Of a stretch of 64,000 nucleotides of DNA, positions 34,382-43,717 are shown piece after piece (within the stretch, counting starts at the first letter, position 1; each line of letters opens with the position of its first letter). Position numbers and translations under genes: made by a program. The notes under the pieces are model-generated. The model made no database searches. It was not told where the DNA came from and saw only the letters and a program-made list of their open reading frames with translations. The stretch is from Actinopolymorpha rutila (GTDB lineage: Bacteria > Actinomycetota > Actinomycetes > Propionibacteriales > Actinopolymorphaceae), in assembly GCF_013407855.1 (NCBI RefSeq), contig NZ_JACBZH010000001.1:4030001-4094000 (forward strand), given 5' to 3'.

Positions 34382-34410
34382 GGCTCGATAAGGAGCAGAG
34401 CCGTCCGCAT
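34375..34410 (-). CDS. Leucine leader peptide upstream of second leuS
   Basis: An 11-codon ORF encoding [11 protein letters not shown]. The central codons CTG CTC CTT ATC are identical to those in the leader of the first leuS, while flanking residues differ (SVV versus RTA; W versus E). TACCCT lies 7 nt upstream of the ATG (34423-34418), again suggesting a leaderless mRNA. It is followed by a terminator 38 nt after its stop codon. Its role is to sense leucyl-tRNA supply. Confidence 0.87.
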   Translation of the reverse strand: MRTALLLIEPR

Positions 34411-34562
34411 GCGGCCCAGGGTAGCGCACCGGCTACTTCGGACGGCCCTCGGACAGCGGGCGTGCCATCGTCCCGGCCCTCGTCCCCGCCTTCGTCCCGG
34501 CCCCGGGGCCGGCGCGGTCCCGGCCCGGCGGGCGCGGAGCGGGACGTGAAAGGCTTCCGCCC

Positions 34563-36320
34563 ATGAGTCCGCGAAGCCGAGGACGGCGAGGCGACCGCCG
34601 TCGCCCCTCCGACACCCGCCGAGCCCGCCGCCGCGAGGACGGCCGGGCCGACCGCCCCACCGGCCCGCACACGCCGGAACCGGGAGCCGACACGGCCTTC
34701 GGCCAGCTCGGCGGCCCGACCGCGGGATCGACCGGCGACCCTGGCGACGGGCCCACGGGCCACCCGGCGGCCGAGTTCGCCGAGGAGGTGCTGGCCGCCA
34801 CCCCGCAGCTGATGGCGCTGACCTCACCGTTGCAGGCCGAAGGCTTCGTCTCCAGCGTGATCGGGACCTGGTGGCAGCTCCCTTCGCAGGCGTTCGGGCC
34901 GGTGCTGGTCGCCGAGGCCGGCCGCGCCGACGACGCGGGGGCAGTAGCGCTGCTGCACGGCCTCGCCGCCCTGGCCGAGCCGCAGGTGGCCGCGCAGGCC
35001 CGCGCCGCGCTCGACGGCGCGGGGTGCGGCGAACGTACGCCGGCATGGGCCGCGACCCTGGGCTCCGCCAAGGTCGAGCGGTGCCTCGTCGTCACCGAGG
35101 ACCTCGGCGACAACACGCAGTACATCCTGGTGTGTGCCTATCCCGGTGAGGAGCCGCACGCACTCGTGGTGCTCGTGGACCACAACCTCGGCGGCATCGC
35201 CAAGGACGTGTGGGCGACCGACCGGGCCGCCGACCTGGAGGCACAGGCGCAGTCCACCGTCGCCGCCGACCCCGACCTCACGCTGACCGAGGTCGACCTG
35301 GCGGACGCGAAGATCAGGCTGGGCGAGGCGTTCGCGGCCACCGACGAGGCCGTCGAACCTCCGCTCGGAGAGTCGTTCCGCGACCTGCGTGCCGTGCTCC
35401 TGGCCCGGCTGCGCACGCTGCCCGACGGCGGATCCGTCCCCGAGCCGCCGCCGTGGCCGGACACGCGGCGGGCCGAACTCGTCGAGGACTTCGCCGCCTC
35501 GCCGGAGGTCGCCGAGCTCGGCCCCGCCGAGGTCGAGGCCGCCCGCGCGTTCGTCAAGGAGCTCGTGGACTTCGGCTGCGAGTACGACCGTGGGCAGCCG
35601 CTGCGGGTCAGCCCGGTCAAGCTGGAAGGTTTCCTGCTCGGCTGGCTGCCGCGTACCGGCCTGCTCGACCGCAGATACGTCGACGCGGTGCCGGCGGCGC
35701 TGCCGGCCTGGGTGCGGTACGCCGGTCGGCGCAACGACCTCTCCGCGGCCTCGGTCGACGGAGTGCTGGCCGCGGTGCGGGCGTTCGTACCGAGGTTCGC
35801 CGAGACCTACGACGACCCGTCGGCGTGGGGTCCCGCGAGGACCGCGGTGGAGTCGCTGCTGGCCGACCTCGACCCGGACCAGGACAACGCCGACGAGGTT
35901 TTCGAACGCCGGATGTTCGCGCTCGACCGCGTACCCGCGCCCGGATTCGACGTCACCGACGAGGACGCTGTGGCCAAGCTGGTGACCGACGACCTCCGCG
36001 AGGGCTCGGAGGGCTCGGAAGACACTGAGGACGCGGAGCCGACGGCCCGGGAGATCGCGTCGCGGACGGCGGTCGTCCGGCACCTGTGGTTCGACGACCC
36101 GCCGGAGCTGTGGGCGACCGCGCGGCGGCTGGTCGATGCGGGGCACGCCCGGGCCGAGGTGCTGGCGGCGCTGGCGTACGCGCTGGCCGACGCCGCTCGC
36201 GAAGGGGACGCGAAGGGCGTGGATGCCGTACGCCTGAGCGAGGCTCTCGACGCGCTGCCCGGCTCGTGGAAGCCCGGCTCGTGGAAGCCCGGCTCGGCGG
36301 AGGCGCCACCGCAACCCTGA
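34563..36320 (+). CDS. Conserved actinobacterial hypothetical protein
   Basis: A 585-residue protein I cannot assign. The first ~65 residues are Arg-rich and then Pro/Gly-rich, probably disordered. The body is acidic and helical. Recognisable blocks include [49 protein letters not shown], and near the C-terminus [36 protein letters not shown]. The tail carries a short tandem repeat (GSWKP twice, then GS). There is no signal peptide or membrane helix. Homologues are, as far as I can recall, confined to actinobacteria and of unknown role. It is divergent from the second leuS leader by about 150 bp and is followed closely by a Uma2 remnant and the SNF2 helicase. Confidence 0.7.
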   Translation: MSPRSRGRRGDRRRPSDTRRARRREDGRADRPTGPHTPEPGADTAFGQLGGPTAGSTGDPGDGPTGHPAAEFAEEVLAATPQLMALTSPLQAEGFVSSVIGTWWQLPSQAFGPVLVAEAGRADDAGAVALLHGLAALAEPQVAAQARAALDGAGCGERTPAWAATLGSAKVERCLVVTEDLGDNTQYILVCAYPGEEPHALVVLVDHNLGGIAKDVWATDRAADLEAQAQSTVAADPDLTLTEVDLADAKIRLGEAFAATDEAVEPPLGESFRDLRAVLLARLRTLPDGGSVPEPPPWPDTRRAELVEDFAASPEVAELGPAEVEAARAFVKELVDFGCEYDRGQPLRVSPVKLEGFLLGWLPRTGLLDRRYVDAVPAALPAWVRYAGRRNDLSAASVDGVLAAVRAFVPRFAETYDDPSAWGPARTAVESLLADLDPDQDNADEVFERRMFALDRVPAPGFDVTDEDAVAKLVTDDLREGSEGSEDTEDAEPTAREIASRTAVVRHLWFDDPPELWATARRLVDAGHARAEVLAALAYALADAAREGDAKGVDAVRLSEALDALPGSWKPGSWKPGSAEAPPQP

Positions 36321-36330
36321 GACTCCGACC

Positions 36331-36519
36331 ATGACGCAGCTACCGTTCGGCCGGCCGCTCACCTGCGCCGGTCTGGACCGGATGCCCGATGACGGGCACA
36401 GGTACGAACTCCTCGACGGCGTCCTCGTCGTGAGTCCGGCATCCGCCGGCGGAGCTGGTCGCCGGCTGAGCCGCAGGGAGCGGGCCGCGGCGGCCGGCGG
36501 TGTCGGCGGTGGGCGCTAG
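36331..36519 (+). pseudogene. Remnant of a Uma2-family (DUF820) nuclease-like gene
   Basis: The first ~38 codons (MTQLPFGRPLTCAGLDRMPDDGHRYELLDGVLVVSPAS, shown by its key block GHRYELLDGVLVVSP) match the N-terminus of Uma2 restriction-endonuclease-fold proteins, which are normally about 190 residues. After this the reading frame becomes Arg/Gly-rich and stops at residue 62, and no remaining Uma2 core (the D...ExK region) follows. It therefore looks like a truncated leftover just before the SNF2 gene. Confidence 0.65.
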
Positions 36520-36529
36520 CCTTCGCGAG

Positions 36530-39421
36530 GTGACGCAGCAACCGGACTCGGCCGGGCTGGAGGCGGTGTTCGTCCCGGCCGACCCGCCGCGCGCCGGTGT
36601 GCTCGCGTTGTGGACGCCGGGCGGAGCCGACAGGGCCGGCAGTGCCGACAGGGCCGGTGGCAACGGCGACGAGAGTACGCGCGGGGTGGAGCTCGTGCTG
36701 CCCGCCGGTTCTCGCGTACGCCGCACCCGTGTTCCCGCCCGCCTCGTCCCGGTGCCGGAGGCGCTCGGGCTGCTGTGCGGACGCCGGGCTCCGCCGAACA
36801 CCACCGCCTCCTACCGTGCCTGGGCCTCTGCCGCGCTCGCCGGGGTCGGTCTGGTGGCGCGCGGACGGCTGCGCCCGGCGGCCAGCCCGCAGGGGTACGG
36901 CGCCTGGCGGGCCGGTCCGCTGGATCCCGACGACCGGGCCTGGCTGGGAAGGCTGGTCGCGGCGATGCCGCCGACGGCGCACGCGCTGCCGGTGCCGGGT
37001 AGTCGGCCGCTGCGGATGAGCGGTGCGGGCGCGCTGGTCCAGGCATTCTGGGACGCGATCGCCGACACGCTAGCCCGGGACCCCGATGATCAGGCGGAAC
37101 GGCCGGCCGGGCCGGCACTGACTCCGTTCGCTGCGTTCGCGCCCACTCCGCTGGCCGAGTCGGTGGCCACCTGGCTGGCCGAGGACGAGGCCGCGGCCGA
37201 CACCGACCGGCAGGGCGCGAAGCTCGTCCTGCGGATCCAGCCGCCCGAGGTCGAGCCGAACGAAGCCGATCCGCTCGAAGACGGGCCGCCGGGCGAGGAA
37301 GCGACAACGAGCGCTCTCCCGTTCCGGGGCGTACTCCAGCTTCGCAGTGCCGTCGACCCCAGCCTGCTGGTCGACGTCGCCGACCTGTGGGCCGCGCCGG
37401 CAGCGGTCCTGGCAAGGCTCGGCGCCCAGGCTGAGACCGACCTGCTGCTGGCGCTGCGCCGCGGCGCCCGCGCCTGGCCGCCGCTCGGGGCCGCACTCAC
37501 CGCGGCCACGCCGGACGCCATCGACCTCGCCGACGCCGACCTGGAGGATCTGCTGGCGCGGGGAGCCGAGGCGCTCGACCTCGTGGGCACGGAGGTGCTG
37601 TGGCCCAAGGAGCTCGGCGGTGGCGCGCTGTCGCTGAAGGCCCGGGCCACCACTCCCCGCGTCGCCGGCGCCGGAGAGCCGGTCTTCTCGCTGCGCCAGA
37701 TGCTGGAGTTCCGCTGGCAGCCGACGCTGGACGGAGCGGAGCTGACCGAGGAGGAGATCGCGGCGCTCGCGGAGGCGAAACGGCCGTTCCTGTGGTTGCG
37801 CGGCCGCTGGGTACGCGTCGACCGGCAGCTGCTGGACCGGCTACGCCGGCGCGGCCCGCGCACCCTGGGGGCAGCCGAGGCGCTGGCCGCCGCGCTGAGC
37901 GGTGAGCTCGCCGTCGACGACGAGCAGGTGGAGTTCGTGCCGGACGAGCGGATCGGCAGGCTCGCCGAGCTCCTCTCCGGGGTGGGCGCCGACACCGACG
38001 TCGCCGCGCCGCCGGACCTGGCGGCCACCCTCCGCCCTTACCAACAACGCGGACTGGCCTGGCTCGCCCAGCTCACCGGCCTGGGGCTCGGTGGCTGCCT
38101 GGCCGACGACATGGGCCTGGGCAAAACGGTTCAGCTGATCGCGGTCCACCTGCACCGCCGTTCGCTCGGGCTGGGGCCGACGCTGGTGGTGTGCCCGACG
38201 ACGCTGCTCGGCACCTGGCAGCGGGAGCTGCGCCGGTTCGCGCCGTCGACGCCGGTCCGGCGCTACCACGGCGGCACGCGGCACCTGTCCGACCTGGTGC
38301 CGGACGAGGTGGTGCTGACCACGTACGGCGTCGTCCGCCGCGACCACGCCGAACTGGCCGACGCGCGCTGGGGCCTGGTCGTCGCGGACGAGGCCCAGCA
38401 CGCCAAGAACCCCCTCGCCCGTACGGCCCGCGCGCTGCGTACGATCCCAGCCGGGGCGAGGATCGCGCTGACCGGCACCCCGGTGGAGAACCACCTCTCC
38501 GAGCTGTGGTCGATCCTGGACTGGACGACACCCGGCCTGCTCGGACCGCTGGAGCGGTTCCGCCAGAAGATGGCCGTCCCGATCGAGCGCTACCGCGACC
38601 CGGCCGCCACCGAACGCCTGGCCCGGGTCACCGCGCCGTTCCTGTTGCGGCGCCGCAAGTCCGACCCCGGGATCGCGCCCGAGCTGCCGCCCAAGACCGA
38701 AAGCGACGTGGTCGTCGGCCTCACCACCGAGCAGGCCACGCTCTACAAGGCCGTGGTCGCCGAGGTGATGGCCGAGATCCAGGAGGCGGAGGGTGTGGCC
38801 CGGCGTGGCCTCGTGCTGGCCCTGCTCACCGCGCTCAAACAGGTCTGCAACCACCCCGCCCAGTACCTCCACGAGTCCGGTCCGCTCCCGGGGCGGTCGG
38901 GCAAGCTCGCCGCCCTCGACGACCTGCTCGACGTCATCCTCGCCGAGGGCGAGTCGGTGCTGATCTTCAGCCAGTACGTCGAGATGTGCCGGCTCCTGCA
39001 GGACCACCTGGACAGCCGGGGCGTACGAAACCTCTTCCTGCACGGGGGAATCACCGCCCGCGCACGCGAACGCATGGTCGCCGACTTCCAGGCCGGCGCG
39101 GCGCCGGTGTTCCTGCTCTCCCTCAAGGCCGGTGGCGTCGGGATCACGCTCACCCGCGCCACCCACGTCGTGCACTTCGACCGGTGGTGGAACCCCGCAG
39201 TGGAGAACCAGGCCACCGATCGCGCCTACCGCATCGGGCAGGACCATCCCGTGCAGGTTCACCGACTGGTGACCGAAGGAACGCTGGAGGACCGGATCGC
39301 TGCCGTGATCGAGGCCAAACGCGAGCTGGCCGACTCGGTGGTCGGGTCCGGTGAGAGCTGGATCGCCGACCTGTCCGACGGCGAACTCGCCGACCTGGTC
39401 GCCTTGGGGAGTACGCCGTGA
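36530..39421 (+). CDS. SNF2/SWI2-family helicase
   Basis: A 963-residue double-stranded DNA translocase-type protein. The N-terminal ~500 residues form an actinobacterial helicase-associated region. The SNF2 ATPase core follows with LRPYQQRGLAWLAQL, Walker A DDMGLGKTVQ, VVADEAQHAKN (DEAQ box), TGTPVENHLSELWSI and LTRATHVVHFDRWWNPAVENQATDRAYRIGQ (motifs V-VI). It is probably cytosolic and remodels DNA-protein complexes. The GTG at 36530 is preceded 7 nt upstream by TAGCCT (36517-36522), suggesting a leaderless message; an upstream GTG at 36500 is possible. It overlaps the SWIM-domain gene by 4 bp, a recurrent actinobacterial pair. Confidence 0.92.
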   Translation: MTQQPDSAGLEAVFVPADPPRAGVLALWTPGGADRAGSADRAGGNGDESTRGVELVLPAGSRVRRTRVPARLVPVPEALGLLCGRRAPPNTTASYRAWASAALAGVGLVARGRLRPAASPQGYGAWRAGPLDPDDRAWLGRLVAAMPPTAHALPVPGSRPLRMSGAGALVQAFWDAIADTLARDPDDQAERPAGPALTPFAAFAPTPLAESVATWLAEDEAAADTDRQGAKLVLRIQPPEVEPNEADPLEDGPPGEEATTSALPFRGVLQLRSAVDPSLLVDVADLWAAPAAVLARLGAQAETDLLLALRRGARAWPPLGAALTAATPDAIDLADADLEDLLARGAEALDLVGTEVLWPKELGGGALSLKARATTPRVAGAGEPVFSLRQMLEFRWQPTLDGAELTEEEIAALAEAKRPFLWLRGRWVRVDRQLLDRLRRRGPRTLGAAEALAAALSGELAVDDEQVEFVPDERIGRLAELLSGVGADTDVAAPPDLAATLRPYQQRGLAWLAQLTGLGLGGCLADDMGLGKTVQLIAVHLHRRSLGLGPTLVVCPTTLLGTWQRELRRFAPSTPVRRYHGGTRHLSDLVPDEVVLTTYGVVRRDHAELADARWGLVVADEAQHAKNPLARTARALRTIPAGARIALTGTPVENHLSELWSILDWTTPGLLGPLERFRQKMAVPIERYRDPAATERLARVTAPFLLRRRKSDPGIAPELPPKTESDVVVGLTTEQATLYKAVVAEVMAEIQEAEGVARRGLVLALLTALKQVCNHPAQYLHESGPLPGRSGKLAALDDLLDVILAEGESVLIFSQYVEMCRLLQDHLDSRGVRNLFLHGGITARARERMVADFQAGAAPVFLLSLKAGGVGITLTRATHVVHFDRWWNPAVENQATDRAYRIGQDHPVQVHRLVTEGTLEDRIAAVIEAKRELADSVVGSGESWIADLSDGELADLVALGSTP

Positions 39422-40356
39422 GCCCCGGCGGCCCGCGCGGCCCGGGCGGCAGCCGTACGTCCGGCGACTGGTGGTCCGACGAGCCGGCTGGTGGTGGGCA
39501 CCGGCCGCCCGCCGCGACGGGTGCCGGCAGCCGGCGGCCGTTCGGGCTGACCTGGTGGGGGCGGGCCTGGGTGGATGCGCTCGAACACCGCGCCGCCCTC
39601 GACCCGGGCCGGCTCGCCCGTGGACGTTCGTACGCCCGTCGTGGCGCCGTCGGCCGGGTCCAGCTCACCGCCGGACTGGTGATGGCGCCGGTGCAGGGCA
39701 GCCGCGCCGATCCCTACACGGTGACCATCCGGGTGCCGACGTTCCGGCGGGTCGAGTGGGAGCGCGTCCTCGATGTGATCGGCACCCAGATCGGCCGCAC
39801 CGCCGCGCTGCTGGACGGCGAACTGCCCCCGGAGGTGGTCGAGGACGTCGGCGCGGCCGGGCTGAGCCTGCTGCCCGGCCCCGGTGAGATCCGGCCGGCC
39901 TGCTCCTGCCCGGACTGGGGCGAGCCGTGCAAGCACGCGGCCGCGGTGTGTTATCTCGTCGCCGACCTGCTCGACGCCGATCCGTTCACCGCGCTGCGGC
40001 TGCGTGGCCGCAGCCGGGACGACGTGCTCACCGCGTTACGAGCCCGCCGGACGGCCGCCCTGCCGGGCGCCGACACCTCCGGGTCCGTACGCCAGGCGCG
40101 GGCGGCCGACGACGGGACGGTTCCGGCGCGTTCGGCGTACGCCGACCAGCCGGGCGAACACCCCGAGCCACCGGTGCCGCCGCTCCCGCCGGACCGGCCG
40201 GGGCAGCCCGTGCCACTCGCCCAGGAGCCACCGCGGGGTTCGGGAATCGACCCCGGCGCACTGTCGGCCATCGCCGCCGCGGCGGCCCGGCGGGCATGGG
40301 AGTTGGCCACCGCCGACGTCGAGGCGGCACCCGAGGACGAGCCGGACCAGCCGTAG
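39418..40356 (+). CDS. SWIM zinc-finger protein, SNF2 partner
   Basis: A 312-residue protein. The SWIM motif CSCPDWGEPCKHAAAV (CxC...CxH) lies at about residues 161-176 and is preceded by a conserved region FGLTWWGRAWVDALE, which is typical of the SWIM partners of SNF2 helicases. The C-terminal third is Pro/Arg/Ala-rich and low complexity. SWIM domains bind DNA or proteins. The start GTG overlaps the helicase stop (GTGA), so the two are translated together and probably act together in DNA repair or remodelling. No catalytic residues are visible. Confidence 0.85.
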   Translation: MSPGGPRGPGGSRTSGDWWSDEPAGGGHRPPAATGAGSRRPFGLTWWGRAWVDALEHRAALDPGRLARGRSYARRGAVGRVQLTAGLVMAPVQGSRADPYTVTIRVPTFRRVEWERVLDVIGTQIGRTAALLDGELPPEVVEDVGAAGLSLLPGPGEIRPACSCPDWGEPCKHAAAVCYLVADLLDADPFTALRLRGRSRDDVLTALRARRTAALPGADTSGSVRQARAADDGTVPARSAYADQPGEHPEPPVPPLPPDRPGQPVPLAQEPPRGSGIDPGALSAIAAAAARRAWELATADVEAAPEDEPDQP

Positions 40357-40422
40357 CCGAAGGCCGCATCCGTAGCCGGCAGGCCGGTCGGCCGCAACTG
40401 AAGGCTGTTGGAGCCACACCAG

Positions 40423-40992
40423 CTAGGGGCTGCCGTGGTCCGGGCGGCCGGAGCAGCCGTCACCCTCGGCCAGTCGGCCCAGCAGCCGCAGCAGGTCGGC
40501 GCGCTCGCCGGCGTCCAGGCGTTCGACCATCGCGACCATGGCGTCGCGGCGGCTGCGCCGGATGCGGGCAAGCACCTGCCCACCGGCCGACGTCAGGCCC
40601 ACCAGGGTCGCCCGGCGGTCGTCGGGGTCGGGCTTCCTCGCCACCAGGCCGGCCTCCTCCAGGTCGTCCACGACCGAGGTCGCCGAGCGGGGCACGATGC
40701 CCAACTGGTTGGCGAGCTCACTGATCCGTAACGGGTCGCCGGCGTGGCCCAGGGTCCGGAGCACCCGCATCTGCCCCTGGGTGACCTCGACGCCGAGCGC
40801 CTCCAGCGAGCCGCGGCCGGCCCGGCGCTGCCGGCGGACCAACCCGTCGAGAAGCGCGGCGATCTGCTCGGCGGTGTCGTCCCCGCCGTCGTTCCTGGGT
40901 TCGTCCTTCGGATCGTCGTTGGGGTGGGCCGGAGAGTCGGCCGGTGGGCTGTCCGGTGCGTGCACGGTCGCCAGCCTATCCGCCGTTGCCAT
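40423..40992 (-). CDS. MarR-family transcriptional regulator
   Basis: A 189-residue regulator. An acidic disordered N-terminus (about 1-40) is followed by the winged-helix MarR core: EVTQGQMRVLRTLG, LRISELANQLGIVPRSATSVVDDLEEAGLVARKPDPDDRRATLVGLTSAG (recognition helix and wing). It is divergent from an ABC exporter and likely represses it and itself. ATG 40992 is preceded by TAATCT 6 nt upstream with no Shine-Dalgarno, so the mRNA is probably leaderless. Its putative operator is at 41002-41020, overlapping both promoters. The ligand is unknown, presumably an exporter substrate. Confidence 0.93.
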   Translation of the reverse strand: MATADRLATVHAPDSPPADSPAHPNDDPKDEPRNDGGDDTAEQIAALLDGLVRRQRRAGRGSLEALGVEVTQGQMRVLRTLGHAGDPLRISELANQLGIVPRSATSVVDDLEEAGLVARKPDPDDRRATLVGLTSAGGQVLARIRRSRRDAMVAMVERLDAGERADLLRLLGRLAEGDGCSGRPDHGSP

Positions 40993-41020
40993 CTTGTGAG
41001 ATTACCTCATAATGAGTTAA
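40986..41020. promoter_or_regulatory. MarR operator and divergent promoters
   Basis: TTACCTCATAATGAGTTAA (41002-41020) is an inverted repeat around the perfect core CTCAT-A-ATGAG. It covers the -10 (TAATGA, 41010-41015) of a promoter toward the ABC exporter, whose -35 is TTGCCA (40986-40991) at 18-bp spacing. It also touches the minus-strand box TAATCT of marR (41004-40999). Repressor binding would therefore block both directions. Confidence 0.7.
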
Positions 41021-41092
41021 CCTCCCTAAATCTCGGGTTTCCTACCGAGACCCACCTGACTTCCCGACCGAGATCCCCACCGAAAGGCTTCT

Positions 41093-43000
41093 ATGTCGAT
41101 GAACCGAGGCGGCGGAGGCGCCGCCATGCGGTCCTTCATGAAGGACACCTCAGTGCGCGGGCACAAGCTCGCTCCCGGCACGATCCGCCGGATCCTGGCG
41201 TTCGGCCACCCATACCGCGGCCTGCTGGCGATCTTCCTGTTCCTGGTGGCCGTCGACGCGACCGTCGGCGCCGTCACTCCCCTGCTCTTCCGCGCGATCA
41301 TCGACCGCGGCATCACTCCCGGCCGTACCGACGTCGTGGTGTCCCTGGCCGGCGTCGTCGCGCTCCTCGCCCTGCTGTCCGCCGCGGCCACCCTGGCACA
41401 GCGCTGGTTCTCCGCCCGGATCGGCGAGGGCCTCGTCTTCGACCTGCGCACCGCGGTGTTCGACCACGTGCAGGGGATGCCGGTCGCGTTCTTCAGCCGT
41501 ACGCAGACCGGCGCGCTCATCCAGCGCCTCAACGGCGACGTGCTCGGCGCCCAGCAGGCGTTCACCTCCACGCTGTCCAACGTGGTGAGCAACCTGCTCA
41601 GCGTGGTGCTGGTGCTCGCCGCCATGCTCGCGATGTCGTGGCAGATCACCGTGCTCGCCCTGGTGCTGCTGCCGTTGTTCGTCCTGCCCGCCCGGATGAT
41701 GGCCCCTCGGCTGCGCGCGGCGACCGCGGAGAGCTACCGGCTCAACGCCACCATGGCGCAGACGATGACCGAGCGGTTCAACGTCGCGGGCGCCATGCTG
41801 GCCAAGCTGTTCGGCCGCCCGCAGGACTCCTCCCGCGACTTCGCCGGCAAGGCCGCGCGGGTCCGCGACATCGGGGTCACCACCGCGACGTACGCCGGGA
41901 TCTTCCGGGTCTCGCTCACTCTCGTCGCCGCGCTCGCGGTGGCGCTCGTCTACGGGCTGGGGGGCGTCTTCGCCGTCGAGGGCGCCCTCGGCATCGGCAC
42001 GGTGGTCGCGCTCACCGCCTACCTCACCCGGCTGTACGGGCCGCTCACTTCGCTGTCCAACCTCCAGGTCGACGTGATGACGACACTGGTCAGCTTCGAG
42101 CGGGTACTGGAGGTGCTCGACCTGCCGCCGATGGTCGCCGACCGCGCGGACGCGGTGGACCTGCCGACAGGCGTCGAACCCGTGCTGGAGTTCGACCACG
42201 TGTCGTTCCGCTATCCATCCGCGGCGGAGGTCTCCCTCGCCTCGCTGGAGTCGGTGGCCACGCTGTCCCGGCAGGCCGGCGAGGAGGTGCTGCGCGACGT
42301 GAGCTTCGAGGTCGCGCCGGGCCGCATGGTCGCCGTGGTCGGCCCGTCCGGCGCGGGCAAGACGACGCTCGCCTCGCTGGTGTCCCGGCTGTACGACGTG
42401 ACCGGCGGCGCGGTCCGCGTCGGAGGCCACGACGTGCGCTCGGTCACTCAGCGGTCGCTGCGATCGGTGATCGGCGTGGTGACCCAGGACTCGCACATGT
42501 ACCACGACACCATCCGCGCCAACCTGTTGCTGGCCCGCCCGGACGCCTCCGACGCCGACCTGTGGGAGGCCCTCGACGCCGCCCGGATCGGTCCCCTGGT
42601 GGCAGGTCTGCCCGACGGACTGGACACCGTCGTCGGCGACCGCGGCTACCGCCTGTCCGGCGGCGAACGCCAGCGGCTCGCCATCGCCCGGCTGCTGCTG
42701 AAGGCGCCGTCGATCGTCATCCTGGACGAGGCCACCGCGCACCTGGACTCGGAGTCCGAGGCGGCCGTGCAGGCCGCACTGGCCACCGCCCTGACCGGGC
42801 GTACGTCCCTGGTGATCGCGCACCGGCTGTCCACCATCCGCGACGCCGACGAGATCCTGGTGCTCGACGAGGGGCGGGTGCGCGAGCGCGGAACGCACGA
42901 GCGGCTGCTGGCGGCCGGCGGGCTGTATGCCGAGCTGTACCGCACGCAGTTCGCCCGACAGGACGGCGAGGACGAACTCGCCGCCGTGCCCTCGGCCTAG
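41093..43000 (+). CDS. ABC exporter (fused membrane and ATPase domains)
   Basis: A 635-residue half-transporter. The membrane domain (six helices, about residues 40-330) includes the coupling-helix region FFSRTQTGALIQRLNGDVLGAQ. The nucleotide-binding domain follows: Walker A GPSGAGKTT, Q-loop VVTQDSHMYHDTI, signature LSGGERQRLAIARLLL, Walker B IVILDEAT and the H-loop in IAHRLSTI. It belongs to the MsbA/LmrA-type multidrug and lipid exporter class and is probably a homodimer, as no partner gene is adjacent. ATG 41093 is used, and ATG 41099 is also possible. It is controlled by the divergent MarR, so it probably exports a toxic compound that MarR senses. Confidence 0.93.
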   Translation: MSMNRGGGGAAMRSFMKDTSVRGHKLAPGTIRRILAFGHPYRGLLAIFLFLVAVDATVGAVTPLLFRAIIDRGITPGRTDVVVSLAGVVALLALLSAAATLAQRWFSARIGEGLVFDLRTAVFDHVQGMPVAFFSRTQTGALIQRLNGDVLGAQQAFTSTLSNVVSNLLSVVLVLAAMLAMSWQITVLALVLLPLFVLPARMMAPRLRAATAESYRLNATMAQTMTERFNVAGAMLAKLFGRPQDSSRDFAGKAARVRDIGVTTATYAGIFRVSLTLVAALAVALVYGLGGVFAVEGALGIGTVVALTAYLTRLYGPLTSLSNLQVDVMTTLVSFERVLEVLDLPPMVADRADAVDLPTGVEPVLEFDHVSFRYPSAAEVSLASLESVATLSRQAGEEVLRDVSFEVAPGRMVAVVGPSGAGKTTLASLVSRLYDVTGGAVRVGGHDVRSVTQRSLRSVIGVVTQDSHMYHDTIRANLLLARPDASDADLWEALDAARIGPLVAGLPDGLDTVVGDRGYRLSGGERQRLAIARLLLKAPSIVILDEATAHLDSESEAAVQAALATALTGRTSLVIAHRLSTIRDADEILVLDEGRVRERGTHERLLAAGGLYAELYRTQFARQDGEDELAAVPSA

Positions 43001-43083
43001 CGACAGCCGGACAGCCGGACAGCTGACGCCCACGCCGCGCACACAGATGTGTCGCCGGCTTGGTCCACCGAGGGTGCCGATCA

Positions 43084-43656
43084 CTACCCGGATCTGGGGC
43101 TTCTGCGCTCCTTGGCATTGAAGCGCGCCTTCTTCTGACGATTCCCGCACGTGTTCATGTCACACCATTTGCGGGTGCGACTTTGGCTGGTGTCGAAGAA
43201 GGCGGCTTGGCAGGTTGGCGATGCGCACAAGGCCATCTTTCCGTCTCGTTCCCCTGCGATGATGCTGATCGCGTCGGCGGCGATCACGCTCAGGGCATCT
43301 TCTACGAGGGAAGCCGAGCTGAGCCGCCATTGCCGGTTACTCTCGGGCGTCAGAACAGCCGCGGCCCGCCCCTGAACGCTGCAGTCATTGATGATGTGGA
43401 CAGCAGACGCAGGAAGAGCGTCTTGGATCGCGGTCGCTGTCGCGGCGGCGTGAATCGCTTCCCTCAGTTCCCGAGCGCGTTCGAGGTCGGCGGTGGTGCA
43501 GGAGTCCACGGCGAGGCCGTTCACTGCCAGCCAGTCGACGAGTCGGTGCGGCGTGGGAATGCGCTCCACAGCGTCGCCATGACGCTCCGTCAGGGTCGCC
43601 GTGAAGCTGGTCGCCAGCACGCTACCGAGGCGAAAGTCAGGAAACCCAACAGCCAT
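43084..43656 (-). CDS. CGNR zinc-finger transcriptional regulator
   Basis: A 190-residue protein of the ABATE/DUF1470 plus zf-CGNR family. The N-terminal helical region precedes a C-terminal zinc finger, CASPTC...KWCDMNTCGNRQKKARF. The four cysteines and CGNR residues bind zinc and DNA. Members are usually regulators next to a metabolic gene they control. It is divergent from an epoxide hydrolase, and two matching inverted repeats lie in the 103-bp spacer. ATG 43656 is preceded by TAAGGT 6 nt upstream, so the transcript is probably leaderless and its -10 lies within operator 1. Confidence 0.92.
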   Translation of the reverse strand: MAVGFPDFRLGSVLATSFTATLTERHGDAVERIPTPHRLVDWLAVNGLAVDSCTTADLERARELREAIHAAATATAIQDALPASAVHIINDCSVQGRAAAVLTPESNRQWRLSSASLVEDALSVIAADAISIIAGERDGKMALCASPTCQAAFFDTSQSRTRKWCDMNTCGNRQKKARFNAKERRSPRSG

Positions 43657-43658
43657 GG

Positions 43659-43675
43659 AACCACCTTAGCTGGTT
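43659..43675. promoter_or_regulatory. Operator copy 1 for CGNR regulator
   Basis: AACCACCTTAGCTGGTT, a 17-bp imperfect inverted repeat with AACC/GGTT ends. It covers the candidate -10 box TAAGGT of the CGNR gene and begins 3 nt upstream of its start codon. It matches copy 2 at 14 of 17 positions. Confidence 0.7.
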
Positions 43676-43700
43676 GCACGCTGGCACGAGGGCCTGGTAG

Positions 43701-43717
43701 AACCGTCTTAGCCGGTT
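43701..43717. promoter_or_regulatory. Operator copy 2 for CGNR regulator
   Basis: AACCGTCTTAGCCGGTT lies exactly 42 bp (about four helical turns) from copy 1. It overlaps a possible promoter toward the epoxide hydrolase: TTGCAC 43674-43679, 18-bp spacer, TAGAAC 43698-43703. Two in-phase sites suggest cooperative or looped binding. Confidence 0.68.

Noticed and set aside
34263..34763. N-terminal extension of the second LeuRS by 167 residues
   Set aside because: It would read through the leader peptide and terminator and is Arg/Ala-rich without similarity. The ATG at 34262 is directly before the conserved region.
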